DNA of 64,000 nucleotides from Desulforamulus aeronauticus DSM 10349 (GTDB lineage Bacteria > Bacillota > Desulfotomaculia > Desulfotomaculales > Desulfotomaculaceae): contig NZ_FRAR01000013.1 of assembly GCF_900142375.1 (NCBI RefSeq), positions 62,001-126,000 on the forward strand. The letters are read 5' to 3'. A model generated the notes under the pieces. That model made no database searches and was not told the origin of the DNA. It saw nothing but the letters and a program-made list of their open reading frames with translations. The translations under genes and the position numbers were made by a program. Positions 1 to 8,309 of the stretch are shown one piece after another (positions within the stretch are counted from its first letter, which is position 1; each line of letters begins with the position of its first letter).

Positions 1-2
1 GT

Positions 3-479
3 GAACAGATGAGAGCTTTGGATGAGGTAGGGCTGCCCTATGAAATCGTGCCTGGCGTCAGTTCCTTTCTGGCTGCCGCCGCAGCGGTGCGGAAGGAATA
101 TACCGTACCCGGTGGTTCCCAAACGGTAATTATTACCCGTTTAGCCGGCCGCACCCCGGTGCCGCCTGAGCAAGCCTTGTCTGCCTTGGCCCAGCACAGA
201 GGTTCTATGGCGATCTTTCTTTCGGTGGGCTTGGCGGAACAAGTGCAGCAGGAACTACTGCAGGCTTATCCGCCGGCAACCCCGGTGGCCGTGGTAGAAA
301 GAGCTTCCCAGCCGGCAGAGAGAGTGCTTCGAGGTACTTTGGGAGGGCTGGCCAAACTGATTCAAGCAGCGGGCATTACCAAAACTGCCCTGATTTTGGT
401 GGGGGATTTCCTCACCGGGGAGGGTACATCGTTACTTTACGACAGGAAGTTTACCCATGAATACCGTGCAGGATCATAG
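3..479 (+). CDS. cbiF: Cobalt-precorrin-4 C11-methyltransferase (5'-truncated by window edge)
   Basis: The frame is open from base 3 and its 5' part lies outside the window, so the first ATG visible at base 9 is internal. The about 158 visible residues match the second half of the SAM-dependent tetrapyrrole methylase fold: the GVSSFLAAAA stretch that follows the first conserved loop, then a C-terminal ILVGDFL segment. In the anaerobic cobalamin pathway CbiF methylates C-11 of cobalt-precorrin-4. The assignment over sister methylases rests on this sequence together with the cbiG and cobJ genes directly downstream. Its stop overlaps the start of cbiG by 23 bases, which suggests translational coupling. 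CbiF rather than the aerobic CobM is inferred from the cbi-type neighbours. Confidence 0.88.
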   Translation, partial: EQMRALDEVGLPYEIVPGVSSFLAAAAAVRKEYTVPGGSQTVIITRLAGRTPVPPEQALSALAQHRGSMAIFLSVGLAEQVQQELLQAYPPATPVAVVERASQPAERVLRGTLGGLAKLIQAAGITKTALILVGDFLTGEGTSLLYDRKFTHEYRAGS

Positions 480-1524
480 GATCGCAATTCTGGCCCTGAC
501 CACCGGTGGCGCCCGGCTGGCTAAAATGGTAGCTAAAGGTTTGCAGCATACGCAGCTTTATCTTCCTCAGCGGCTACAAGAACCACCTTTTCCTGCTGAT
601 ACCACCTATTTTACAGACTGGCGGCAGACTGCCCAAGAAGCCTTTCAACGTCACCGCCGGTTGGTTTTTATCATGGCCTGCGGTATTGTGGTACGTACCC
701 TAGCCCCTTGGTTAACTAGCAAAAATACTGATCCCGCCGTGGTGGTATTGGATGAAAAGGGTGAGTTTGCCATTAGTTTGCTATCCGGTCATGTGGGGGG
801 GGCCAACCAGTTGGCCCGACAAGTGGCCCAGGTATCCGGCGGGACGCCGGTGATTACCACCGCTACGGATGTCAATCAGGCACCAGCAGTAGATTTGTTG
901 GCCCAGGAGGCAAACTGTACTCCCTACCCTATGGCCCGGGTTAAACTTTTTAATCGATGGTTGGCCGAAGGGGAAAAGGTCAGCCTGTATTCCCGTTGGC
1001 CCCTACCAGTAGATTGGCAACAGGGGTTTCAAATGATCGAAGAAGCAGGCCAATTACCCAAGCTAGGTCCAGTGGTTTACATAACCAACCAATTAGTGCC
1101 CGCCACAGAACAACCAAGACTTATCCTGCGGCCTTGCAACCTAGTGGTGGGCTTGGGCTGTCGTAAAGGGGTTACCTTGCAGCAGGTGCTGCAGGCGATA
1201 AAAACCGCCTGCAAACTGGGAAGCTACAGCCTGTTGTCCTTGGCTAAACTTGCCACGGTGGACTTAAAAATGCAGGAGCCAGCCTTACAGCAGGCAGCGG
1301 CCTATTTCCAGGTACCTCTAACTTCGGTAGCTAGGGAGGAAATAGCAAAACTGGACGGACAATTTACCTCGTCAGACTTTGTACGACAAAAGATAGGAGT
1401 TGGTGGTGTATGCGAACCGGCGGCGATGATTGCCAGCGACGGTGGGCAGATCAGAGTATCCAAACAGAAACTGGGACCAGTGACGGTGGCCATTGCCGAG
1501 GCCAAGTTGTGGTGGTGGGCTTAG
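457..1524 (+). CDS. cbiG: Cobalt-precorrin-5A hydrolase CbiG
   Basis: This 355-residue protein opens the delta-lactone ring of cobalt-precorrin-5A and releases acetaldehyde. The CbiG N-terminal/central part is seen as GIVVRTLAP and LLSGHVGGAN (about residues 76-120), and the CbiG C-terminal domain as LVVGLGCRKG (about 229-240) and GVGGVCEPAA near residue 320. The ATG start has AGGAAG seven bases upstream, inside the 3' end of cbiF. Its length is normal for the family. It lies between cbiF and cobJ, the usual neighbours in anaerobic cobalamin operons. The enzyme is specific to the oxygen-independent route, which helps to place the pathway. Confidence 0.96.
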   Translation: MNTVQDHRIAILALTTGGARLAKMVAKGLQHTQLYLPQRLQEPPFPADTTYFTDWRQTAQEAFQRHRRLVFIMACGIVVRTLAPWLTSKNTDPAVVVLDEKGEFAISLLSGHVGGANQLARQVAQVSGGTPVITTATDVNQAPAVDLLAQEANCTPYPMARVKLFNRWLAEGEKVSLYSRWPLPVDWQQGFQMIEEAGQLPKLGPVVYITNQLVPATEQPRLILRPCNLVVGLGCRKGVTLQQVLQAIKTACKLGSYSLLSLAKLATVDLKMQEPALQQAAAYFQVPLTSVAREEIAKLDGQFTSSDFVRQKIGVGGVCEPAAMIASDGGQIRVSKQKLGPVTVAIAEAKLWWWA

Positions 1525-2219
1525 GTCCGGGCAACCGGGATAGTTTTACCCCGGAGGCGCTGGCAGCCATAGAAGCCGCCGAAGTGGTGGCGGGTTATCA
1601 TACCTATCTGGAGCTAATTCCCGATCTTTTGCAAGATAAAGAAATTATTGCCACGGCCATGCGGGGAGAAGTGGAGCGAGCCCGGCAAGCCGTGGAACTG
1701 GCCTTGGCAGGTAAAACTGTGGCGGTGGTCAGCAGCGGCGACCCCGGTATCTATGGCATGGCTGGCATTCTGATTGAAGTGGCGGAGGGAAGGGTGCCGG
1801 TCAAGATAATTCCCGGTATTACCGCTGCCTCAGCAGCTGCCGCCAGTTTGGGTGCTCCCCTGATGAACGATTTTGCTGTCATCAGTCTCAGTGATTTGCT
1901 AACTCCCTGGGAGACCATGCTGAAACGATTGGAGGCTGCCGCTGCCGGGGATTTTGTGATGGTCCTATATAATCCCCGCAGTCACGGCCGGCCGGATCAT
2001 ATTAAAACAGCCCAGGAAATTATGCTAAAACATAAATCACCGACCACACCGGTGGGCATTGTGCGGAAGGCCCGCCGGGGGGAGGAAACAAGAACCCTGA
2101 CAACCCTGCAAAACATGCTGGATTTTGAGATTGATATGCTGAGTACGGTGATTATTGGCAACAGCCAGACCCGCGTGGCAGGTCATTATATGGTTACTCC
2201 CAGGGGGTATCGCCTGTGA
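1509..2219 (+). CDS. cobJ: Precorrin-3B C17-methyltransferase (CobJ/CbiH)
   Basis: This SAM-dependent methylase carries out C-17 methylation and ring contraction. The N-terminal VVGLGPGNRD loop, the SSGDPGIYGMAG motif near residue 80, GITAASAAAA and the VMVLYNPRS stretch are typical of CobJ/CbiH. The frame stays open up to an ATG at 1410, but starting there would add 33 residues lying inside cbiG and foreign to the family. GTG codons at 1509, 1512 and 1515 sit just before the conserved loop, so I place the start at 1509, giving about 236 residues. No strong ribosome site is seen, and re-initiation from cbiG is likely. The stop overlaps the cbiJ start. Confidence 0.92.
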   Translation: MVVGLGPGNRDSFTPEALAAIEAAEVVAGYHTYLELIPDLLQDKEIIATAMRGEVERARQAVELALAGKTVAVVSSGDPGIYGMAGILIEVAEGRVPVKIIPGITAASAAAASLGAPLMNDFAVISLSDLLTPWETMLKRLEAAAAGDFVMVLYNPRSHGRPDHIKTAQEIMLKHKSPTTPVGIVRKARRGEETRTLTTLQNMLDFEIDMLSTVIIGNSQTRVAGHYMVTPRGYRL

Positions 2220-2986
2220 TTCTAGTGCTGGCCGGTACTCTGGAAGGCCGTATTGTGGCAGATTTGTTGCAGCAAGCTGGTTTTTCCGTACAAGTTTCGG
2301 CGGTAACTGATTATGGCACTGATTTGTTGACACGGCAGGGCATCGAACACATCTCTAGTGGTCCTCTGGATGAGACAGCTTTGCGGCAAGTACTTAAACA
2401 GGGTATAACACTGCTGGTGGATGCCACCCATCCCTTTGCCAGCCTAGCTTCCCAAAACGCCATGTCAGCGGCTGCAACCGTAGGAGTTCCTTATTTGCGT
2501 TTAGAAAGACTGACCACAGCAATACCTAGCCATCCTTTGGTACACGATGCTGCCAGTTTGCAGGATTGCATTCAGAAAGCTCTGGGGCTGGGGAAGGTAC
2601 TGTTTTCCACCCTGGGTAGTAAAAATCTGCCGGCCTTACTGGCCGCTGCCCGCCCTGCCGGGGTTAGGGTGGTGGCACGGGTACTGCCGGTGAGTGAGGT
2701 ACTCCACGCCTGCCGGGAATTGGGTCTCACTCCAGCCGACCTGGTGGCATTGCAGGGGCCTTGCAGCAGGGAACTAAATGTTGCGCTATATCGTCAATAT
2801 CAGGCCCAGGTGGTACTAACGAAGAACAGTGGTCCCACCGGCGGTGTGGAGGAAAAGATTGCTGCTGCCCTGCAGGTGGGGATACCCATTGTGGTGTGGC
2901 AAAGGCCCCGGTTGCATTACCCTCTGGTGCTGCATCAACCCACGGAGGTTGTGCAATACTGCCTAAAGAACCTGAAAACCGGGTAA
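2216..2986 (+). CDS. cbiJ: Cobalt-precorrin-6A reductase
   Basis: This 256-residue protein reduces the macrocycle of (cobalt-)precorrin-6A. It has the N-terminal ILVLAGTLEGR nucleotide-binding loop, VDATHPFA near residue 70, FSTLGSKNL near 135, and the KNSGPTGG motif near 200, all signatures of CobK/CbiJ. The GTG start overlaps the cobJ stop in a GTGA junction, which fixes the start and indicates coupling. The length is normal. CbiJ is preferred over CobK because the surrounding genes are of the anaerobic type; sequence alone does not separate the two. Confidence 0.94.
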   Translation: MILVLAGTLEGRIVADLLQQAGFSVQVSAVTDYGTDLLTRQGIEHISSGPLDETALRQVLKQGITLLVDATHPFASLASQNAMSAAATVGVPYLRLERLTTAIPSHPLVHDAASLQDCIQKALGLGKVLFSTLGSKNLPALLAAARPAGVRVVARVLPVSEVLHACRELGLTPADLVALQGPCSRELNVALYRQYQAQVVLTKNSGPTGGVEEKIAAALQVGIPIVVWQRPRLHYPLVLHQPTEVVQYCLKNLKTG

Positions 2987-3018
2987 GGTAACAGCACAGG
3001 CAACAAAGGAGGATTTCC

Positions 3019-3387
3019 ATGCAGCAAGGTGTCATTCTGCTGGGACACGGCAGCCGTCAACCGGCAGCCAACCAAGAGATTTTTCAGATTGCAGAGCAGG
3101 TCAAGACCCTGGGAGATAACGCCCTTTATGAAACCTGCTTTTTACAATTCGGAGAACCTTCCTTGCCCACAGCCATTTGTAAGCTGGTGGCGGCTGGGGC
3201 AAAAAGGATTATCATTGTACCCTTGCTGCTGACAGTGGGTACCCACATCCAAGTTGAACTGCCCCGGCTCATGCGGGAGCAGCAAGAAGATTATCCTGAA
3301 GTTACCTTTGTTTTGGCCCCTCATCTAGGTGCCGATTATAGGATCGCTGAAATTGTTATGGATCGTATTAAGCAAGGAAGTGAGTAG
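3019..3387 (+). CDS. cbiX: Short-form sirohydrochlorin cobaltochelatase CbiX
   Basis: This 122-residue chelatase inserts cobalt into sirohydrochlorin at the entry to the anaerobic B12 route. It is the small, single-domain CbiX(S) type, half the length of bacterial long CbiX or CbiK. The metal-site histidines are visible in ILLGHGSR (H10) and in LLLTVGTHIQ (about residue 76). An AAAGGAGG ribosome site lies upstream of the ATG. A related SirB-type ferrochelatase cannot be excluded from sequence, but the position between cbiJ and cbiC supports the cobalt role. Confidence 0.92.
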   Translation: MQQGVILLGHGSRQPAANQEIFQIAEQVKTLGDNALYETCFLQFGEPSLPTAICKLVAAGAKRIIIVPLLLTVGTHIQVELPRLMREQQEDYPEVTFVLAPHLGADYRIAEIVMDRIKQGSE

Positions 3388-3392
3388 TAAAA

Positions 3393-4034
3393 TTGAAGAA
3401 TTGGGACGGGGTGATTTGGAACCCCCGAGAGATAGAAGAAGAAAGCATGCGTCTGGTGGCTGGCTTTTTGCAGGAATTACATTTACCGCCCGGAGAGAAA
3501 GCGGTCGTCAGCCGTATTGTTCATACCAGTGGAGATCCTGAACTGGCCCAGCTGGTACGTTTTCATCCCCAAGCGGTGGAGAGCGGGTTGGCGGCCCTTA
3601 AACAGGGAGCCCATATTTTTACCGACGTTACCATGTTGGAAGCAGGCATTAACCGCCGTCGATTGACCGAATTAGGTGGCGCGGTACATTGTGCCGTTCA
3701 CACCCCCGAAGTGGCAGCAGAAGCCACAGCCAAAGGGATTACCCGCTCAGCAGTGGCCATGGAAAACTTTGGCCAGCAGCTACAAGGACAGGTGGTGGCC
3801 ATTGGCAACGCTCCCACAGCTCTTTTTGCCCTGTTGGATATGATCGCCGAGGGCTTACGACCCGCCTTAGTGGTGGGAATGCCCGTGGGCTTTGTGGGAG
3901 CAGCTCGCTCCAAGGAACTCCTGCTGCTGCAACAGGCTGTACCCTGTATTACGGTGTTGGGCACCAGAGGCGGTAGTCCACTGGCAGCGGCTACGATTAA
4001 CGCATTACTATATTATAAGGAACCTACTACATAA
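3393..4034 (+). CDS. cbiC: Cobalt-precorrin-8 methylmutase CbiC
   Basis: This 213-residue protein moves the methyl group from C-11 to C-12 to form cobyrinate. The catalytic histidine lies in SRIVHTSGD (about residue 47). TDVTMLEAGI and the C-terminal GMPVGFVGA and GTRGGSPLAAA motifs are typical of CobH/CbiC. The TTG start is five bases after cbiX and has only a distant AAGGAAG upstream, so initiation may depend on coupling. A hairpin-forming repeat follows at 4055-4110 before the next gene. Confidence 0.95.
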   Translation: MKNWDGVIWNPREIEEESMRLVAGFLQELHLPPGEKAVVSRIVHTSGDPELAQLVRFHPQAVESGLAALKQGAHIFTDVTMLEAGINRRRLTELGGAVHCAVHTPEVAAEATAKGITRSAVAMENFGQQLQGQVVAIGNAPTALFALLDMIAEGLRPALVVGMPVGFVGAARSKELLLLQQAVPCITVLGTRGGSPLAAATINALLYYKEPTT

Positions 4035-4054
4035 CTCCCTATAAAAAATTTTTA

Positions 4055-4110
4055 GGGTATGTTGTTATCCATAGCGAACTACTTGCGGAGCGGTGGATAA
4101 CAACATACCC
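4055..4110. repeat. Short foldback repeat (56 bp), shortened copy
   Basis: A perfect 16-base inverted repeat is present: GGGTATGTTGTTATCC at 4055-4070 and its complement at 4095-4110, with a 24-base loop. The first 37 or so bases match, with two differences, the reverse complement of the right end of the longer element at 29506-29719. I read this as an internally deleted copy of the same element. It sits between cbiC and cbiP and could fold in the mRNA. It has no U-tract, so it is not a clear terminator. Confidence 0.8.
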
Positions 4111-4152
4111 ACACTAACCTTACAGATATTTTCTAACTAGGAGGTGTCCCCC

Positions 4153-5691
4153 CTGACTTTAGCCAAAACCATCATGCTTCAAGGAACCTCTTCCCATGTG
4201 GGGAAGAGCCTATTATGCACCGCCCTTTGCCGCATTTTTTGGCAAGCAGGCTTCCAGGTGGCACCCTTTAAAGCCCAGAATATGGCCCTCAACAGCTATG
4301 TCACCCTGGATGGGGGTGAAATCGGCAGAGCCCAGGGGGCTCAGGCCGAAGCGGCAGGAGTGGTGGCCACCGTAAAAATGAATCCGGTTTTGCTAAAACC
4401 AAAGCAGGATTTGAATGCCCAGGTGGTGGTGTTGGGTAAGCCACTGGCTGACATGAGTGCCCGGGACTACCGCGCCAAATTTCTGCCAGGGGCGGTGGAC
4501 CTGGTGGGGCAATGCATCGATGAGCTGCGCCGAGAATACCAGGTGCTGGTTATTGAAGGAGCAGGTAGCCCCGCAGAGGTTAATCTAAAGGATCGGGACA
4601 TTGTAAATATGCGCACGGCTTTCCTAGCCGATGCACCGGTAATTCTGGTGGCAGACATCGACCGGGGAGGTGTTTTTGCAGCCCTGGTGGGAACCCTGGA
4701 ACTGCTGGAACCCCATGAGCGCAGTAAGGTAGCCGGATTCATTATTAACAAGTTCCGAGGCGACCTGCAACTTTTGCAATCTGGTTTAGACTTTTTGGAG
4801 CAACGTACTGGCAAACCCGTTTTAGGGGTTATTCCCTATCTCCACGAACACGGTATTGAACAGGAAGATTCCGTGTCCTTATCCGCTATGCCTCGGAATT
4901 GGACAACCGGCGAACTGGATATTGCTGTTATCCAACTGCCACGCATTTCTAACTTTACGGATTTTGACCTTCTGGCTGAAGTACCAGGTGTGGCATTACG
5001 CTATGTGGGAGCTAGAGATACCCTGGGACAGCCCGATGCGCTGATTCTTCCCGGTACCAAAAATACCCTGCAGGATTTACTTTTTTTAAAAGAGAAAGGG
5101 CTGGACAAGCAGATCTTAGCACTTGCCCACAAGGGGATTCCGGTAGTAGGGATTTGTGGCGGCTACCAGATGCTAGGGAAAATGCTCTATGATCCTTGGG
5201 GTAGTGAAGCGGCTGGAGAACAAATGTCGGGTCTTGGTCTATTGGACATAGAAACTACCTTCCAAAGAGAAAAGCAAACTCATCGCTGTACAGCAACCCT
5301 CTCCTCGGCACAGCTAAGCTGGTGCCAGGTAACTGACCAACCAATAACCGGTTATGAGATTCACACCGGTGAGGTTAGGCTAGGGTTGGGGGTAAAACCA
5401 CTGCTGGAAATCACCCGTAGATCTGGCGAAAGGGTTTCTGTTACCGATGGTGCGGCGACCAATGGGGGGCAAATTTTTGGTACCCATATGCATGGGTTAT
5501 TTGATAATGCAGCAGTACTGTTGGGTTGGGTCAATTATCTGCGGCAGCGCAAAGGACTACCGTTGCTAGTCGATGAACAACTACCTACCAACAGAGAGAA
5601 TAAATACGACCAACTGGCAACGGCAGTTAAACAGCACCTTGATATGGGAAAGCTATACCAAATCATGGGGCTGGGAGATAGCCGGGCATGA
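4153..5691 (+). CDS. cbiP: Cobyric acid synthase CbiP/CobQ
   Basis: This glutamine-dependent enzyme amidates adenosylcobyrinic acid a,c-diamide at four side chains. The N-terminal dethiobiotin-synthetase-like ATPase domain shows GTSSHVGKS near residue 12 and IEGAGSPAEVNL near 137. The C-terminal class I amidotransferase domain has the cysteine in GICGGYQML (about residue 335) and the histidine in HMHGLFDN. The start is unusual: AGGAGG at 4139-4144 is followed eight bases later by CTG at 4153, giving an N-terminus (LTLAKTIMLQG) that fits the family. The alternatives are GTG at 4144, which overlaps the ribosome site, and ATG at 4174, which would cut the first strand. The stop overlaps cbiB as ATGA. 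Confidence 0.93.
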   Translation: MTLAKTIMLQGTSSHVGKSLLCTALCRIFWQAGFQVAPFKAQNMALNSYVTLDGGEIGRAQGAQAEAAGVVATVKMNPVLLKPKQDLNAQVVVLGKPLADMSARDYRAKFLPGAVDLVGQCIDELRREYQVLVIEGAGSPAEVNLKDRDIVNMRTAFLADAPVILVADIDRGGVFAALVGTLELLEPHERSKVAGFIINKFRGDLQLLQSGLDFLEQRTGKPVLGVIPYLHEHGIEQEDSVSLSAMPRNWTTGELDIAVIQLPRISNFTDFDLLAEVPGVALRYVGARDTLGQPDALILPGTKNTLQDLLFLKEKGLDKQILALAHKGIPVVGICGGYQMLGKMLYDPWGSEAAGEQMSGLGLLDIETTFQREKQTHRCTATLSSAQLSWCQVTDQPITGYEIHTGEVRLGLGVKPLLEITRRSGERVSVTDGAATNGGQIFGTHMHGLFDNAAVLLGWVNYLRQRKGLPLLVDEQLPTNRENKYDQLATAVKQHLDMGKLYQIMGLGDSRA

Positions 5692-6647
5692 GCGTGCTGG
5701 TTGTGGCAGCCTTGCTGTTAGATCTCATGGTAGGGGACCCACGTTGGCTTCCTCATCCGGTGGTAGTAATAGGTGGTTTTATTCAAAAGGGTGAAAAGCT
5801 TGTTAGACGATTCGTTTCCCCGCCAATGGGCAAGGGCTTACGTCTTGGTGGCATAGCGTTGGTGGCAGTGATTTGTTTCAGCACCTACTTTTGTACCTGG
5901 GGATTCATTTGGCTGGCGGCTAAAGTTCATGTTTACTTAGGCTGGGCAGTTCATCTATGGCTTTTGTCCACTACCCTGGCTGTTAAAAGTCTGCACCAAC
6001 ATGCCCGGGCGGTGGCAGTGCCCCTAGCCCTGGGAGATTTATCTGCTGCCCGCAGGGCAGTAGCCATGATTGTGGGTCGGGATACCAAGTGCTTACAGGA
6101 ACGGGGCATTACCCGAGCCACGGTGGAAACAGTGGCTGAAAATACAGTGGACGGCATCATCTCACCACTTTTTTATGCCTTTATTGGCGGAGCCCCTTTG
6201 GCCATGACGTATAAAGCTATCAACACCTTGGACAGTATGATTGGCCACCGGAATGAGAAATATCTGTATTTTGGCTGGGCGGCAGCTCGCTTGGATGACT
6301 TGGCCAATTACCTACCGGCCAGACTGGCTGGATTCTGTTACGTCTTAGCGGCCATCGGTACACCCGGTGGGATGCAAGGCACTAGGCAAACGATTCAACA
6401 GAATGCTCCCAAGCACCCCAGCCCCAACAGTGGTATCCCGGAAGCCGCTGTGGCCGGTGCCTTAGGCATTAAGTTAGGCGGCACCAACTATTATCAAGGG
6501 CAGGTTTCTCACCGGGCACCGATGGGCCAGGAGAAGTATCCCTTGGAGTATCGGCATATTGAACAGGCCTTGGCACTTACGCGCAAGGTGACAGCTTTGG
6601 CATTGGTACTAGGGGTGGTAGTAGGATGGGCTGTTGGCCCCTTATAA
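5688..6647 (+). CDS. cbiB: Adenosylcobinamide-phosphate synthase CbiB (membrane)
   Basis: This 319-residue integral membrane protein joins aminopropanol (phosphate) to adenosylcobyric acid. The family motifs are LLLDLMVGDPRWLPHPV at the N-terminus, ARRAVAMIVGRDT near residue 125, and VAENTVDGIISPLFYA near 147, followed by DSMIGHRNEKY near 185. Several hydrophobic segments are visible, notably around residues 50-75 and at the C-terminus. It is called CbiB to avoid confusion with the decarboxylase CobD at 8310. The ATG overlaps the cbiP stop. Confidence 0.94.
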   Translation: MSVLVVAALLLDLMVGDPRWLPHPVVVIGGFIQKGEKLVRRFVSPPMGKGLRLGGIALVAVICFSTYFCTWGFIWLAAKVHVYLGWAVHLWLLSTTLAVKSLHQHARAVAVPLALGDLSAARRAVAMIVGRDTKCLQERGITRATVETVAENTVDGIISPLFYAFIGGAPLAMTYKAINTLDSMIGHRNEKYLYFGWAAARLDDLANYLPARLAGFCYVLAAIGTPGGMQGTRQTIQQNAPKHPSPNSGIPEAAVAGALGIKLGGTNYYQGQVSHRAPMGQEKYPLEYRHIEQALALTRKVTALALVLGVVVGWAVGPL

Positions 6648-6691
6648 ACAATCGCGCTCTTGAAACAACACCTACTTTAGGAGGCGCTCTC

Positions 6692-7441
6692 TTGCTAAAT
6701 TCCTTCCGTCTGGCCCTAAGTTTTCTAACCATTCTACCGGTTTATAAAAAAATGGCAAGCACCGAGGAATTAGCCCGATCCGTGTCGTATTATCCACTGA
6801 TAGGTTTATTGTTGGGTTTGCTGTCTGCCGGTATTAATTTTATGTTGCACCGGCTCGGCTTAACGATGGCGGCGGACGTGTTGGCCATCGTGACAATGAT
6901 TGTACTCACAGGAGGACTCCATCTGGACGGTTTAATGGATACCGCAGATGGCCTACTCAGTGGGAAGAATCGCGAAAGAAAATTGGAAATAATGAAGGAT
7001 AGCCGTGTAGGAGCAATGGGAGTATTGGCAGTAAGCATTGTCTTGTTGCTAAAGATGGCCTTCCTTTATGAGCTAACGTTTGACCTCAAGGTAACAACCC
7101 TTGTTTTAGCACCGGTTGCTGGAAGGTGGGCGATGGTGTATGCTATTACTCGGTTTCCCTATGCCAGGGCCGGTGGTGGATTAGGCAACGTATTAAAACA
7201 GGCCGGTCCCATGCAAATCATAGTGGCCAGTGTAACACTGGTGGTAACCTGTATTAGTTTGTTTGGCCTGCAAGGTTTCGTTATAATAGGTGCAATCTTA
7301 GTAGCTGCAATGATGATTACCGGAACCATAAACAAGTGTTTAGGTGGCATGACCGGAGATACATACGGAGCCACCGGGGAGTTGATAGAAATTTGGAGTA
7401 TTTTTGTCATCCTGATGGGGCAGCAAACCGGGATACTATAG
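6692..7441 (+). CDS. cobS: Adenosylcobinamide-GDP ribazoletransferase CobS
   Basis: This membrane enzyme joins adenosylcobinamide-GDP to alpha-ribazole (phosphate) in the last assembly step. Motifs are LALSFLTILPV at the N-terminus, LTGGLHLDGLMDTADGL near residue 77, MKDSRVGAMG near 103 and GMTGDTYGATGE near 220. The protein is strongly hydrophobic with about six segments. The frame is open from 6626, but AGGAGG at 6679-6684 points to the TTG at 6692, giving 249 residues, the usual size. The 3' end reaches up to the next gene. cobU/cobP, the kinase-guanylyltransferase, is not seen in this window. Confidence 0.93.
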   Translation: MLNSFRLALSFLTILPVYKKMASTEELARSVSYYPLIGLLLGLLSAGINFMLHRLGLTMAADVLAIVTMIVLTGGLHLDGLMDTADGLLSGKNRERKLEIMKDSRVGAMGVLAVSIVLLLKMAFLYELTFDLKVTTLVLAPVAGRWAMVYAITRFPYARAGGGLGNVLKQAGPMQIIVASVTLVVTCISLFGLQGFVIIGAILVAAMMITGTINKCLGGMTGDTYGATGELIEIWSIFVILMGQQTGIL

Positions 7442-7443
7442 TA

Positions 7444-8298
7444 TTGCGTGGTAAAGCTGCAGCCCCCGGTACCTGCGGAGAATTGGTGCAGGGTACTATT
7501 AAAGGAGAACCTTACCTCATTAGCTGTCCCATAAATTTATGGAGTGAAGTTGAGGTTGAGGTGAGGGAACCAGTTGAGTATCGGGATGGGTTGGGTAAAT
7601 CATGTCGGGCAGCACAACTGGCGTTAGAATATTTAGGTTTACCCTATTCCGCTGTATCCATTAAGAGAATTACTGTTTTGCCTGAAAGCAAAGGGATGGG
7701 CAGCAGTACGGCGGACATTGCTGCCACCTGCCAGGCTACGGCCCGGGCCTTTAACCGGGAATTGCCCTCGGAAGTTATTGCAGCCATCGCTGCTAAAATT
7801 GAGCCCAGTGATGGTCAAATGTATCCGGGTATTACCATCTGTAATCATTTGACGGGAGAACCCAAAAAATACCTTGGGGAAGCCCCCCCCCTCAAGCTGG
7901 TGGTGGCTGATCCGGGAGGTTCGGTGGATACAGTTTTATTTAATTGTCGGCAGGATCTGGCCAGTAAGAACTTTCAAAAAGAGCCCATGGTCAGGCAAGC
8001 CATTGAACTGGTAACCCGGGGGATCCTAACCGGGGATTGGGAAATGATGGGGCGAGGGGCTACCATTAGTGCCCAAGCCAATCAAGTGCTGTTGCCGAAG
8101 CCCTATTTGGCCCAGTGGCGTCAGTGGGCCGCCGAAGTGCGTGCTTTGGGAGTGCTGGTAGCCCACAGTGGTACTGTAATGGGTATGATTTTGCACCCAA
8201 ATGGGACGGACGCCGAGGAGGTTGCAGAATATATCGGGGGTAAAAAACCGACTTGGCGGGTTTGGCACACCTCAATGATCAGTGGTGGTCTCCGGTAA
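7444..8298 (+). CDS. pduX: L-threonine kinase, GHMP family (PduX-like)
   Basis: This protein phosphorylates L-threonine to O-phosphothreonine, the substrate of CobD, for the aminopropanol linker. The start region reads GKAAAPGTCGELVQG, typical of PduX. The GHMP ATP loop is seen as PESKGMGSSTADIAA near residue 80, and the C-terminal motif as LVAHSGTVMGM near 240. The frame is open from 7336 inside cobS, but family similarity begins only after the TTG at 7444, which gives 284 residues. No strong ribosome site is present, and the gene follows cobS directly. Its place before cobD supports the threonine-kinase role. Confidence 0.9.
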   Translation: MRGKAAAPGTCGELVQGTIKGEPYLISCPINLWSEVEVEVREPVEYRDGLGKSCRAAQLALEYLGLPYSAVSIKRITVLPESKGMGSSTADIAATCQATARAFNRELPSEVIAAIAAKIEPSDGQMYPGITICNHLTGEPKKYLGEAPPLKLVVADPGGSVDTVLFNCRQDLASKNFQKEPMVRQAIELVTRGILTGDWEMMGRGATISAQANQVLLPKPYLAQWRQWAAEVRALGVLVAHSGTVMGMILHPNGTDAEEVAEYIGGKKPTWRVWHTSMISGGLR

Positions 8299-8309
8299 GG
8301 AGTGAAACA

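Noticed and set aside
1410-1508. ATG 1410 as start of cobJ
   Set aside because: It would add 33 residues lying within cbiG and unlike any CobJ; the conserved loop begins right after GTG 1509.
4055-4110. Simple transcription terminator after cbiC
   Set aside because: There is no T-tract, the loop is 24 bases, and the sequence matches the ends of the longer foldback element.
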